Positions 9,324 to 22,148 of a DNA stretch of 64,000 bases are shown piece after piece. The translations under genes were made by a program, and so were the position numbers. Source of the stretch: Macrotrachela quadricornifera. Lineage: Eukaryota > Rotifera > Eurotatoria > Philodinida > Philodinidae. Below the pieces are notes generated by a model. The model was not told the origin of the DNA, made no database searches, and was given only the letters and a program-made list of their open reading frames with translations. The DNA is taken from contig JAJEKB010021796.1 of NCBI GenBank assembly GCA_022393335.1, positions 1 through 64,000 on the forward strand. The letters are read 5' to 3'. Position 1 is the stretch's first letter; every line of letters starts with the position of its first letter.

Positions 9324-12300
9324 ATGACAAATCAACAATCATCAGCAACAGTACATCATGCAATTGTTAAATCAATATTTTCCGGTGATACACTTGTTAT
9401 AAAACCATCAACACGTTCATCGGCTAATGAAGCTGAACAACGAATTTCTTTAAATTATATAACAGCACCAAAATTAGCTCGTCCACCAACTGATGCAGGT
9501 GCTGGTGGACCATCTGTTGATGAACCATATGCATTTGATACTCGAGAATTTTTACGTAAAAAATTAGTTGGTCGAGAAATATGTTATACAATTGATTTTC
9601 AAATACCACAAAGTAATCGTTTAATGTGTACAGTTTATTTAGGCAAAGATAAAGAAACAGGTGAAAATATTATTGAATCATTATTATCTGAAGGTCTTGT
9701 TGAATTACGACAACAAACAGGTGCACGTGCAAATGATCCAAAATATCAACGTTTAGTTATTATTGATGAACAAGCAAAAGCAAATAAACGTGGACGTTAT
9801 TCAGATCAATTATCTGATGTTCATGTACGAAATATGAAATGGACAATAGACAATCTTAAACAATTTGTTGATGAACATAAATCACAACCACCATTGGATG
9901 CTATTGTTGAATTTGTACGTGATGGAAATACTGTACGTTGTTTACTTTTACCATCATATTATTTAGTAACAATACAAATATCTGGTATTAAATGTCCAAT
10001 GTCAAAACGTGAAGGTAGTTCAACAAATGAACAAAATGAACCATTTGCTGAAGAAGCTAAACAATTTGTTGATACACGTTTATTACAACGACAAGTTAAA
10101 GTTATATTAGATGGTGTTAATAATCAAAATTTAGTTGGAACATTATTACATCCAAATGGAAATATTGCATTACATCTATTAAAAGAAGGTTTAGCTAAAT
10201 GTGTTGATTGGAGTTTAACTTTATTACAACCTGGTTGGAGAGAAAAATATCGTGCTACTGAAAAACATGCTAAAGATAATCGATTAAGAATTTGGAAAAA
10301 TTATGTAGCACAACCAGGTCTTAATGATCAAGAGAATAATTCTAGTAATGATGCAAATGTTACTACAGCTAATGGAAAATCGACTGATCCATCATTGAAA
10401 GGATATCAGGTAAATGTAATGAATATTTAGAAAATATTCAAAAATTAGTTCATCTTAATATTGCATAATTATTATTCATTCGATACGAATATTAATAGAA
10501 GTTTGATATCGTCTAGTCCTCTATCTACAAAGGTCTAATGAATTGCTATGAGTATACTGACGAAAAAAAAGTAACATAATCTAGCAAAATATGATCGTTA
10601 AGAAATGAAATGGGTTTAAATTTTAGTGAAATATATTCTTAATCTATTTGTACATTATTCACTTTGGATTTATATATTTTGTATGAAGATGAGCTATTAG
10701 TACTTACAAAAAAATACATATTCATCTTCTTCTCTATTTCCATCTAATTTGAAAAAGTTTATTCTAAATAAAAACGCAAACATTTTCCTTTCATATCTTC
10801 TACTACAACCTTCATGTGCAGTGCATGTCTACCTATATTCATACATTATTTCGATCGATATTTTTCTTATGAAATTAATATTTTGCTAATACTCATACTA
10901 GTTCTGAATAGATATTTTTCAACTTTTTGTAAAAAACAAATCATTTTATAGAAATATTATAACATGTTCTTAATCTACGAATAATTTATTATTTTAGGCT
11001 AAAGTTTTGGAAGTTATCAACGGTGATGCTTTAACAATTCGTGATTTACGTGATAATAAAGTTAAAAAAATTTTTCTTTCATCTGTTCGTGCACCACGTG
11101 CTGCTGATCTTCAACAAAAGAACGATGAAAATAATCCAAATGCTAATCGTCAACCAATAAAACGACCACTTTATGAAATTCCTTATTTATTTGAAGCACG
11201 TGAATTATTACGTAAACGTTTAATTGGTAAAACTGTACGTGTTATTACTGATTATATTCAACCAGCAAGTAATGAATATCCAGAAAAAATTTGTTGTACT
11301 GTTTTTGCTGGTAATGTTAATCTTGGTGAAGCATTAATTTCAAAAGGTTTAGCAAAAGCTGTACGACATCGACAAGATGATGAACAACGATCTTCTCTTT
11401 ATGGTAAATTGTTTTTATTTTCTTTATTTACAGAAAATGAATTAAGTTTTATTTTATTTTATTTTTTAATAGATGATCTTCTTACAGCTGAACAACAAGC
11501 AGAAAAACGTGCTGTTGGATTATTTTCAACTGGCAATGGTCTTCAACGTATTGTTGATATGACTGGTGATACCAATAAAGAACGAGCTAAAGGTTTATTA
11601 AGTGTTCTTCAACGTAATGGTCGTATGGAAGGTGTTGTTGAATTTGTTGCAAGTGGTTCTCGTTTTCGTGTACATTTATTAAAAGATAATTGGATTGTAT
11701 CATTTTTATTATCATCAATTAACTGTCCACGTGCTGAACGACGTGTTCCTGTTAGTGGAAATCCACAACAACAAAAAGTTGAACCTGGTGAACCATATGG
11801 CGCTGAAGCATTGACATTTTCAAAAGAACACTTCTTACAACGGTAAAAAAAACGTTCTATTAGATTTAAACATATTCTTCTAATGAATTCAATTTAAAAA
11901 AAATTTCTTTTCTTTTTTTGTTTTGTAGAGATGTCTTTGTTGAAGTTGAAACTATGGATCGTGGTGGTAATTTTATTGGCCGTTTAACTACTGCTGATGG
12001 ACATTCCGCTGCATTAATGCTTGTTCAAGCTGGTCTTGCTAAAGTTCATGATTCAGCATATGGTGCACCAAATTATAAACAATTATTAGAAGCTGAAGAT
12101 AAATGTCGAAAAGAACGTACTGGTGTATGGACTAATTATGAAGAATCAACACCAAAAGATGAAGAAGAAAATGAAAGTGAAAATAATCCTGAAGGTAATT
12201 TTTTCAATTAAATAATTAATTTTAAATTATTTATTTTAAATTTATTAGGTACACAAGATGAGAATGTGTTAGGATTAGCTACTATTAATTTTAATGATTC

Positions 12301-13461
12301 ACGTTTTCGTCGTGTTGTTGTTACTTATATAACAACAGATTTAAAGGCTTATGTGCAATATACCGAACAAGGTTCTAAAGTTGAACAATTGCAATCTGAT
12401 TTACGTGATACTTTTAATCAAACGAAGCCTGTTGGTGGACATATACCTAAGAAAGGTGATTTATTAGCTGCACGTTTTACTGGTGATAATGAATGGTATC
12501 GTGGAAAAGTTGAAAAAATTGAAGGAAATAATCGTATATCAGTTTATTTTGTTGATTATGGTAATCGAGAAGTAATTACTGATTTAAGTCGACTTACAAC
12601 ATTACCACCTGGTATGTATTTTGAATTTTTTAACTGAAGATTTATAATATAAAAATAATATGATTGATTTTCGATAAGAAGCAAAATATTATCTAGTCAA
12701 GTTTGAATTCGTAAAATTGAGACGAGGAAGAATTTCGTATTATTCAGTTTCGAGAGTATGTACAACATATAATCAATATTCGATGTATCTAGTCATGTAT
12801 AATAATGATCAATAATCTCAATTAATAGTGCATGAGCCATTGAATACATTAAGAATCTTCGTTAATGATTAATTTTCTGTAGTATCTAGGCGTTATTATA
12901 TTAAGATTAGCAAATAGTGTCACAAAGCTGATCTTGCCATATTTATCAATTAGAACAGCAGCTGTATAGACTAATAGTTGATAAGAAGCACAATTATTTG
13001 ACTATTTTTTTAAAAAGTTTTCTGTGAAATATAAATATATAATTATTCTAATCTTTTATTTTACAGGTTGTTCACAATTACCACCTCAAGCTCATGAATG
13101 TGATTTAGCTTTTGTTCGTCCTCCACCTGATGAAGATGATCGTCAAGATGCTAAAAATGCTTTACTTGATGAAATAGGCAATGATGAATGTTTAATGAAA
13201 GTTGAATATCGTCAAAATAATACTGAACATGTATCACTTTATCGTGCTAGTACAAAAGAAAATATCATCAAAAGTTTAGCTGAACAAGGTCTTATTGTTA
13301 TTGCACAAGGACGTGGTGGTCGTCCATTACGTCCAACACCATTATATGATGAATTACAACAAGCACAAGCCAAAGCAAAATCTTCGCGTATTGGTCTTTG
13401 GAAATATTCAGATCAAATTGAAGATGATGCAACTGAATTTGGTTTTACTGGACGAAAATAA
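9324..13461 (+). CDS. SND1: Tudor staphylococcal nuclease, SND1 (Tudor-SN/p100)
   Basis: Six exons (9324-10409, 10998-11403, 11473-11842, 11929-12194, 12249-12611, 13067-13461) give 961 residues, near the usual 885-910. SND1 is a multifunctional RNA-binding nuclease/scaffold of cytoplasmic granules, the RNA-silencing complex and spliceosomal or transcription complexes. The order is four staphylococcal-nuclease-like repeats (starting about residues 8, 195, 365 and 540), then an extended Tudor domain around residue 745 and a partial fifth SN fold. SN repeats show the EAREFLRKKLVG-like signature, here as DTREFLRKKLVGREICY and FEARELLRKRLIG. The Tudor core is KGDLLAARFTGDNEWYRGKV then FVDYGNREVI, retaining the aromatic cage pattern. 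The start at 9324 is chosen because MTNQQSSATVHHAIVKSI aligns with the family start. Introns 1 (588 nt) and 5 (455 nt) are unusually long for this region. Confidence 0.95.
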
Positions 13462-14542
13462 CCAAAATAAAAAACAAAAACAAAAGATTCAATCTGATTG
13501 ATTACATATATTTGCCATCAATTTTAGCTTTATTAGTTTTATTTTTAAAAGATTTTCCATTGTGTTTTTCTGTTTTGACAATATATACACACATACATAC
13601 ATACGGTTATATATTTATTTATTTATTTTTCTGTTTTTGTTTATTGTTAATGGAATGCTCAAGAGAATATCAACAAGATAACTTTGATCATCTTGTTATC
13701 GTTAATTGTTTTTCTTTTTTTTTCATGTCATCAACAAGGTTGTTTTTATTTTATATGTCTTGGGAATTTTAATTGTTTGTTGTGTGTGTATATGTATGAA
13801 AAACAGTCTTCGTTTTGTTTTTGGAAGATTATTAAAAGAAAACTATTTTAAAGAATTTATTATATGCTTATTCTATTGATTATGACACACTATTGATAGT
13901 AATTGATACGGTTGATTGAAAAGAAAGAAAAAAAAAAAGACATGCCTCAAGCATTGGCCTTTCAATGAGAACAAAGAAAAATAACACATACATATTGATA
14001 ATTAATTTCAAGGCTCAATCCTCTTTTTTTTTTCTTTTATATTATGACTAGTCATTCCACTATGAACAAATTATTTGAATATTAAAAATAAAATAAAATA
14101 AAAGATTTCAAAGATTTTCTTTTTTTATTGAACATCAAAGAAATATAACACTTTTCTTATGTTAAGATTTAACAAAAATAGTGTTTTTTTGTTTTAATTT
14201 AATACTTTAATAGCTTCATTTGTTCTTATGATGTGTTCGAGTATATTGATGTTTTCTTCCTCCATCATACTTATTTAATCAAAGTCATAGTCTCTTATTC
14301 ATTGCTCATATTATCTTGATGGATCTAAGCACGATGATATGAATATGCATGAATACCTGCGCGTTACTTCGATAAGAAGTGATATGAGACAGAGACAAAA
14401 AACGAACGAGTAAAAGAAAAAAAAAAGAAGAGAAACAAATAAAAAGAAGGGCTTGACTTATATATACGATATTTGTATCGTCATTTTTTGTCTCCCTTAT
14501 TGTAGTAATCAGTCGGTAATCAAATATTCAATCATATAGAAA
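13462..14542. other. Intergenic: SND1 3' UTR and phosphatase promoter
   Basis: About 1.08 kb. The first part is rich in T-tracts and short ATTT repeats as in 3' UTRs. From about 14,400 there is a purine-rich stretch followed by TATA-like TATATATACG near 14,460, which could be the promoter of the phosphatase gene. No gene is recognised. Confidence 0.4.
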
Positions 14543-15940
14543 ATGTTCATTGCAGCACAACGACCATTTGAAGGAGCAACAAATTTTAGACAGAATTTAG
14601 CATATGAAACACGTTTGAATCAACTTCATCGTTTATTTACACCAAGTTATAATGTTACTGAACCATCGATGGTATTGGCACCTTATTTATTTCTCGGTAA
14701 TTGCATTTCGGCACAAGATGTTCATCGTTTATCAAGATTAGGTATTCGTTATGTACTAAATGTGGCTAAACGTGATGTTGAAACATGTCCATATTATCCT
14801 ATGGGCATGCGAACACTTACAATTGACCTTCGTGATGATGATCAAGAAGATATTGTACGTGCATTTGATGAAGCATTTAGATTTATTGATGAAGCGAGAA
14901 AATTAAATTCTCGTGTGTTAGTTCATTGTAGTCATGGGCAGAGGTAAAATGAATATATAGTTGAATAGACAGAGGCAAAGAGTATCATGAAGATGTTGTA
15001 TACCTTTTTCTTTGTTTTAATAGTCGATCACCCACTATTGTGATTGGTTATCTTATGCGTACATATAATGCTTCATTAGAACAATGTGTTAGTCAAGTTA
15101 TTAAAGCTCGTCCATGTGTTATACCTAATGACGGGTTTTTAAAACAATTAATTCTTTTTGATCTTTTTCTTATCGATCGACGTCGAAGACAACAAGAAAA
15201 TGCTATGATGCAAGTTATTAATAATGCAACATCAACTGAAATTCCCATTCAACATCAACCACCTATTGGTCCACAACCACCAGCTGCTACAGCTGTATCA
15301 GCTTTTCCGCAAAATCCTGCTAATAAAGTTTCTAATACTCTTAATATGTTATCAGTAAGTTTACCAAGTATAGCTCCATCATCAATACAAAATATTCAAC
15401 CATCAACAAGTGGTCAGTCAATACACGTTATTCCAATTCAAGTTTCATTACAAGAATCGCGTTCTGAAAAGGTAATGTCGTAATTATTTTTCTCTTTTAT
15501 TTTCTAAATTTTCTTCATGATTTATCGAGATTCGATCAAATGGAATGCAAATTGACGTAAACAATGCAAATCAAAACGTTAATAAATTAGAAGAAAAACA
15601 TTCTAGTACAAAATCATCGAAGAAGTCGAGCAAAACTCGACATAGAACTCCATCACCATCTCATATAATACGATCTAAGAAACGATCAAGTAAGAGAAAA
15701 ATGAAGGATGCTAGCAAAAATTCGAGTCAAATACAACGTTCTAATACAGACAATCTTGCTTATTTACATGTCAATCATGATAATAATCCTTCGCTCACTC
15801 TTACTCAACAGCAATGGGATATTATCAATAACTATCCACCAAATGGTTGTGGTCCCAATGAACACGTACAAACAAATTATATAACTGAAGTTTACGATAG
15901 AGAAACAAATCAATTTATAAAGACGACTTGTTGTTATTAA
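14543..15940 (+). CDS. Dual-specificity protein phosphatase with long basic Ser/Gln-rich tail
   Basis: Three exons (14543-14943, 15024-15471, 15530-15940) encode 419 residues. Residues about 40-190 form a DUSP catalytic domain: APYLFLGNCISAQDVHRLSR, IRYVLNVA, a general-acid loop DLRDDDQED, and the P-loop HCSHGQSRSPTIVIGYLM, an intact CX5R motif. The motif is split by intron 1 inside the Ser codon. It is followed by KARPCVIPNDGFLKQL, the usual recognition helix. The active enzyme would dephosphorylate phosphotyrosine and phosphoserine/threonine. Residues 190-419 are unlike known DUSPs: Pro/Gln-rich, then a Lys/Ser/Arg-rich block that could act as a nuclear localisation signal. No MAPK-binding rhodanese domain is present, so it is an atypical DUSP; the orthology group is not resolved. 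The acceptor before exon 3 (ATCGAG at 15529) is the least certain junction. Confidence 0.85.
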
Positions 15941-16145
15941 AAACCTTTTTCTTTTTTCTTATAATAACACTTTTATGTTTCTATACCAATATTTATTGAA
16001 ATATAAATCAAGGTATAGAGATTATTGTCAAAAGCAAAGAAAAGCTTATTTTTATTTTTTTCATATGCATACAAAGCGATCTAACCAAGGCTCATAATGA
16101 CGTTTGTCCTTCATTTGTTTTTAATTTTGTCACACGTAATAAAGA
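15941..16145. other. Short convergent 3' gap
   Basis: 205 bp between the stop codons of the phosphatase (+) and the Nudix gene (-). It must contain both polyadenylation regions. AAATATAAATC-type signals are visible; nothing else. Confidence 0.4.
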
Positions 16146-18534
16146 TTACTGGCCGGGCATATGCATTTGTGATAGGATCTCGAAATAATTGGGTTCTATA
16201 TTTATAAAGAAAAAAAAAGAAAAGAAAAGAAAAATAATTTGATTTAATAAATGAGATCTAACCTTGTTCTGGCGTCACAAAACCATGACGAATAAGAAAA
16301 TCAAGTATAGTTACAGCACAATTTGGTTTAAAATCGTCTTCAATGATAGCTTGTTTTACCTATTACAATACAAAACAATAAAAGAAATCAACTTATGAAT
16401 ATCATATTTACTTCAGGTATTGTTAAAAAATAAAATTTGTCCATTTCTTTATCCGAATTAATTGGTTTAAATGTAGTTGGTAATTGAAGATCATATAGAA
16501 ATTGTCCCTATAATTTTGATCAATAAAATAATAATATCTAATTTGTTCGTTAATATACTTACTTCAGGATGTATACCATCTTTATCTTCATAACAATAGC
16601 TATGTTTAAAAGAATAGTAAATTAAAAATATATATATTAAGAGATTTTCACAAGAAATACAAAATATTAGAATTTTTCTCGATTTCAAAAATATAAAAGA
16701 CAGTATTTTAAAAGGTTTTTCAATTAATTCAATAGACATTTGACCTAGTTTTGAAATGCTTTGTTAAAATACAATTCAATTGTTTCTTTTTATAAAAAAA
16801 ACAGCTTCTCATACATCTTTAAAATATCTCTGTTCTATTTTCTCTTTTTGAAAAGATCATTTTTTTTTTGTCATATTAGATTTCTAATCTAAATTATTTT
16901 TCGTTCGATAAATCATCCAAGCTCTTTTTTTCCCCATAGATGCTTTGTCCTTTAGTGTCAATGATAAAAATACAAATGAATAAAATCCTTCATATATTGA
17001 CTGCTAATAATTATTCGACATATATTTTGTTTTTCATTCTTGTTTTCACAGACAATACTTCAGCTGATATTTCACTATAAAGGTGACTAATATTATTTTA
17101 CTAAACGTTCTTCATCATAATATTACTCTTATTAGGAGCACCATAGACCGTGATGATTATGTAACTATAGGTAAAAACAATGTTTATCAGCATTTTAAAA
17201 TGATTCGAGATTGATAAATCATAAAAATATATTCAATACATAAATCAAAGTTAAAATGTAATCAAAAGATGTTTTACTAGAAAGAAATAAACTCATATTA
17301 AATAAGTTTATTAAAAGATATGGTATAGTAAGGTTATATAGGATTACATAGTTGCAATAAGTGTGATTGATAGATTTACACTGTAACTTTATGCAAAAAC
17401 TTGTAGTTGTTACTCTAATATATCTATACGAATGAAACTATTTAATATTTGCAAACTCACAAGGGATTTATGAAAATTCGTTGAATTTCGTCAATATATA
17501 CAGAATTGGAATAACAATTTAATAAAATTATTAACCTAAAATTCTGTTCACTTTTTAGGACATTGTTTATCACAATATTGACTATATTTCAAGGTCAATA
17601 GCATATAATTTCTCTCGTAAATACCTAATAGCACCAGCCGATTTTAATTTTCCAATTACTAATTCTTTAGGAATTTGTGCTTCTTCTTCACATTCTTTTA
17701 TCATACATTCTGTTGGTGTCAAATCATGACTAAGACCTCCTGCAGCCTAAGAAAAATAAATAATAAATTTATAATTTAAAGTATAAATTTTTTTTTTCAA
17801 ATTTTTCTCGTACTAAATTATCATACATGCCAGGAAATGTTTGTTTGGTTTTCGATCGTTTTCCAATCCACATACGCCATGTTCCATCATCATCAATAAC
17901 ATATCCATTTACATGTGAACCATATTTTCGAATACCAAATAAACCTAAAAAAAATTCTTTTAATGAATCAAAGAAAAAAATGTTTTTTTCTTCTTACTTG
18001 CAGCAGCTCGTTCGACAGCAAATAATGGTGGTTTGTTATAAGCTGATTTTACCGAATACAACTAAATAAAAACCAAATAATTATATATTTTTTTGTTATT
18101 GAAATAACATTATGAATACGTACTTCATCTCGCCATCCACGTAATGTTTCTAAACAATTTCTTGCTCGCATATCATTTAAAACTTCCGCAATAGTTTTTG
18201 AACGCTTCTCATAATCATTTAAATCATCTGCTAGTACGAATCTAAAGAAATATGTTTCATTTGTTATTTTTTATTCAATTATCTTCTTTTAATATACTGA
18301 TCGGAATGTTCAATAAAAACTTTTGGATATCGACGAAGTTCAGTTGCAGCATCTTCACGAATCCATCCAATATGTTGTGTATTACATAGAAATGATTTAC
18401 ATTTTGATTTACTTGAACCTATTAATAGAATTTACATGAAAACAGACGTAAGAAGAAAAAAAAAGACCTGATTGATTAAATGAATTAACCCGGGCAAGAA
18501 GCCGTTGAACACCTAATGACCATACATCAGACAT
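16146..18534 (-). CDS. Nudix hydrolase, thiamine pyrophosphokinase-related (plant NUDT20/24, fungal YJR142W-type)
   Basis: Ten minus-strand exons (18468-18534, 18298-18418, 18124-18241, 17998-18061, 17814-17944, 17625-17746, 16563-16599, 16412-16507, 16263-16359, 16146-16195) splice in frame to 300 residues. The N-terminal half matches the DUF4743-type region: [31 protein letters not shown] and VNGYV. The Nudix fold follows: [40 protein letters not shown] continuing EEAQIP, which carries the metal-binding acidic KECEEE motif. The C-terminal part is [19 protein letters not shown] and [16 protein letters not shown]. Relatives convert oxidised thiamine diphosphate derivatives to the monophosphate forms; that role here is inferred. 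The ATG is immediately preceded by a splice-acceptor TTTTTCAG, so a 5' UTR intron or trans-splicing is likely. The 1,025-nt intron 16600-17624 is exceptional; no missing exon is needed to align with relatives. Confidence 0.9.
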
Positions 18535-19992
18535 CTGAAAAATACAATTGTCTAAATCATCTTTAGGTTTATACTATAGAAGTAAATTATTATTTGAAAG
18601 ATTTAAAATAAATTTTCTATAATTTTCGTGGTTGATGAATACAGCAAAGTATCAGATGAAGAATTTTAAATATATTGAAATACAACTCTATGGATAAATT
18701 TTAATTTAATTTTGCGAATAAACAATTAAATGAATCATTACTAGGTATGAATTCGCCAAAACGACAAAAAGTAGAAAGTACAAATATCGAAAGAAAAAAA
18801 GATGGAACACTATAAATGCAGCTTCAGTACATATCATTCATGTGTGCATTCATGATAGCGATGTTTCTAGAGATTATTCACTTAGTGCTAATATAAAAGT
18901 ATCTTGAAGCTGCATTATGGTTACATTCAATATTTTCTCTGTCTACCTTTTACATTTCGAGGGATTTTTTATTCTACCAAATTCATGCCATTCGAATACT
19001 CTATCAAAAGTTTTTCTATTTGATGCATTTTATAATAAAACGATTCCAAACAATATCATGCATGTCCGATATAAACGAAACATAGTAAATAATTATTTCT
19101 ATCATTATTGTGTTGCATCATATAGTATTAACATTTCGATAATTTTACATTCCATATCGCCTGAACTGCTCGAAAACTGACAGCTAATCGCAGTTTACCA
19201 TTTGGTCAACTGTATGCTTGTGCTAATTTTTTTTGAGCCTTCAATACATCATTTTTTTTTTCATTCTTAGCAAAATATCAGAAGTCAATCGACGTGACGT
19301 ACTCTTATGCGCAAACACACTCAAACCATGCATGACAACCGTATTAGTTGTTTTGATTTGATTTTCAAGGTTGACTGTGAAATAAAGATGTAGGGGCGGT
19401 ATCACAGAAAATGATTACTATTAAGAGCCATTGACCAATGAAAAAATTGCGGCGCCATCTAACCTAATTTACTGTGATATATTAAAATCAACTTTTTTTT
19501 CCAGTAAAAATCGATATTTCGAACATACATAAAATTATTTCAATAAAAATCTATAGAAAAGTATTTTAAAAACTGCGATCAACCATTGGTCTTGGTGGAA
19601 TAAGACGACATGAAATTTAGAATATTTGAACTTTCAAAGAATTCACAAATACAGTCACTATTATTAAAAATAAAATGAATAGCCATGTTAAAGAACGAAA
19701 TTGGAAATAATGACATTGAAAAAATGTCACTCAATAAATACTTGATAGTATAGTCATATACGTAAGCTGAAATATTAGTTTCTATATTAAATAAAATTAT
19801 GATTCTTTATTTCTTGTTACATATTTACTCACATTATTTACTTCAATAAAAAAAACTATGTTCTCTTTATTTAATAACTTTTTCTTGATAAAAACTATAA
19901 AAATGTCTTTACTCTAGTTTTCTGTTGCCAATAAAAATGTACAAAACAAAGAATTTTTCGTATAATTCAGTCTGACCTTTATTTGTCATACT
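18535..19992. other. Intergenic: promoter side of the Nudix gene and 3' side of the BAR-SH3 gene
   Basis: About 1.46 kb. The short open frames inside have no recognisable similarity. A relatively GC-rich island around 19,390-19,470 contains the sequence GACCAATG (CCAAT-like) and GCGCCATCTA (19452-19461). It could be the Nudix transcription start area if a long 5' UTR intron exists. Confidence 0.4.
19452..19461. promoter_or_regulatory. Second exact copy of GCGCCATCTA
   Basis: Identical to 6595-6604 in sequence and strand, again in non-coding DNA upstream of a gene start (Nudix gene on the minus strand). CTCF-like core; function is inference. Confidence 0.3.
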
Positions 19993-20988
19993 CTATTGTT
20001 TTTCTTCATTATCATATAATCGCATAACAAAATTCACCGGAAAAAGTCCAATAGTTCCATCCGCTTTCTCAGCATAGTCCCAACCTTTATCACGTTCATT
20101 ATCTTCTTCATTATGAAAAGAAATAACGGATATATATTCATCCTTTATTAAATTGAGTTCATCTTCATTTTCAGATTTATAATCATGAGTAACACGTGCT
20201 TCGTATAAAATTTTATAATCTGTTCGTTTTGGTTGTGATAGAGGTGCACTATAACGTTTCTTCTTGTTAGAATCTGTATTAGATGATTGCGATTCTTGAA
20301 GACTATCTTCATTATTATTTGAATTCGTTATTTGATCTTCACGAAGTTTTTTCTTAGAAGCTGAACACAGTTTATGAAAATTTTTATAATACTGTCCATG
20401 TATATTAAACAATTCAATAACGATTTTTATATAATCATTTTGAATATTAACAAAGAATTTTGGTAATTCATCACGTAATTCATTATTAATTAGATTTAAT
20501 GCAGATTTTAATTGATCCAATTCATTTTTGATACGATCAAGTTTTAATTGTTCATCACGTTTTATACTTGATTGATATTGTTTACGCGTTTTATCATAAT
20601 CATGTTGTATACGATTTTGCTCATTAATACGACCTTTCATTTTTTCAAATGTACCGGATGATATATTAATACTTGTAGTAATTTGTTTATTTAGATTTTG
20701 TAAATGTTCAGCACGAATATGTCCTACATCCATACATGTTTGAACAAGTGCTGAATGCTGAGGCCATGTCGAATCAATAAGCGAACTAATAAAATTGAAA
20801 AAACGATATGATGCATTGTCGTATAGTAATGTAGCCTGAGTATATTTGTCAAATTCACGCTTGAATTTTGATAATTTTGAGTGTTCATCTTCAAAATGAT
20901 CAATACCTTGTGCTATTTGCACATCAGTTGTTTTACTACTACCACCTATTATTTGATCAGTGACATTACGAAAAAAAGATCTTGCCAT
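19993..20988 (-). CDS. BAR-SH3 protein, amphiphysin/BIN-like, intronless
   Basis: A single uninterrupted frame of 331 residues. Residues about 5-225 form a BAR domain predicted as long coiled coils: the conserved signs are YDNASYRFFNF, YDKTRKQYQSS and LINNELRDELPKFF, in the order found in BIN/amphiphysin/Rvs proteins. A polar Asn/Ser/Lys linker (225-265) precedes a C-terminal SH3 domain: ILYEARVTHDYKSENEDELN, GWDYAEKADGTIGLFPVNFV, with the ALYDY-like motif degenerated to RVTHDY but the WDYA and FPVNFV elements present. Such proteins bend membranes and recruit dynamin or actin regulators in endocytosis. The start at 20988 (MARSFFRNVTDQ) is preferred over an in-frame ATG at 21072 because relatives start at this point. 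Absence of introns is unusual among neighbours and could reflect a retrocopy. Confidence 0.88.
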   Translation of the reverse strand: MARSFFRNVTDQIIGGSSKTTDVQIAQGIDHFEDEHSKLSKFKREFDKYTQATLLYDNASYRFFNFISSLIDSTWPQHSALVQTCMDVGHIRAEHLQNLNKQITTSINISSGTFEKMKGRINEQNRIQHDYDKTRKQYQSSIKRDEQLKLDRIKNELDQLKSALNLINNELRDELPKFFVNIQNDYIKIVIELFNIHGQYYKNFHKLCSASKKKLREDQITNSNNNEDSLQESQSSNTDSNKKKRYSAPLSQPKRTDYKILYEARVTHDYKSENEDELNLIKDEYISVISFHNEEDNERDKGWDYAEKADGTIGLFPVNFVMRLYDNEEKQ

Positions 20989-22148
20989 ACTTTTTCTCTC
21001 GAAAAAAGACTGTTTGCCTATATTTACATGCAGTGAGAAAAGGAAGCCGTCGTTTAACTGCAATGTCCACACACGTACACACTTGATGATAAAGGATAGA
21101 AAAAGAAATACGACTACCTCTCATTATAAACTCAGAAGTGTAGGATACATGGTAACTGCACATTTTACTGCGAGAAGAGAATCCAGAGAAATTCTATAGA
21201 TGTAACAATTGTAAAATGGTGAATATGCAATTGCAAGCTAATAAGAAATGTGAAAATTTCTGATTATTTATGTTTTTTTCTACAATGAGCAGCGTACAAA
21301 ACAATTAAGTCAGTAAGTTTACGATATTTATTTCGTTGAATAGAACAAATAATGTGCTTTGAAAGCAATACAAGTGAAAAAGAAAAGAATAATGTGAAAG
21401 AAAGATTGCATAAGACAGATAGAAGTATAAGCATATATGACTTCTGTCTTTTTTTTTACAGCTACGGCAAGACATCGATAAAACTATTTTCAATGCATCC
21501 ATACTTGTGATAATTGACAATTGTCAATATTTATTATTGTTTTCGACGATATTATTCTATTGCATCCTTAAAATGAAAAAAAAATACTATCAAAACAAAA
21601 GAATGTATTCATTGTTTTACCTTAGTATTTCAAAAATTTTGCTTCAAAAATTGAAGATTGCTTGTTTAATGAAAGTTTAAGAGAAAACGATAATCATATT
21701 TTAAATAATACAAAATAAATCATGGTAGGTAACATTTGATACAAGTAGAGAATATACATATATATGCAAATATATGTATAAGTATATATGATTTCCAATT
21801 GATCATTCATGAAAATAAAAAAAATTCTTCAATGTTATTTTCTATTTACACCGATGTTATTTCTTTCAGTTTTCAAATTTTGATGAGAGAAGAGACAAAA
21901 GGATCAAACGGAAGAAAAAAAACTCCGCATGAACATTCGTTGTTTGTTCGTTGTAGACAAAACGTTACACACATACACGAGCAAAAAAAAACTAGATACG
22001 TAACAAATAATTGTACGTTTTTTTTTAGATAGATAAAGAGAAAACAAACACAACAAAATATATGAAACAAAAAATCTACTTGAATTCAATTCCTTAGAGA
22101 AAGTTTCTTAATTTTCAAATTTAACAATATGTATATATCTATATACAC
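20989..22148. other. Intergenic upstream of the BAR-SH3 gene
   Basis: About 1.16 kb, AT-rich with several poly(A)/poly(T) runs. Frames of 60-100 codons on both strands overlap each other and look like chance. The BAR-SH3 promoter must lie here; nothing specific is identified. Confidence 0.4.

Noticed and set aside
20960..21199. Frames overlapping the 5' side of the BAR-SH3 gene, including an upstream in-frame ATG at 21072
   Set aside because: The extension is not BAR-like, and related BAR proteins begin at the position of the 20988 start; the plus-strand frame is its shadow.
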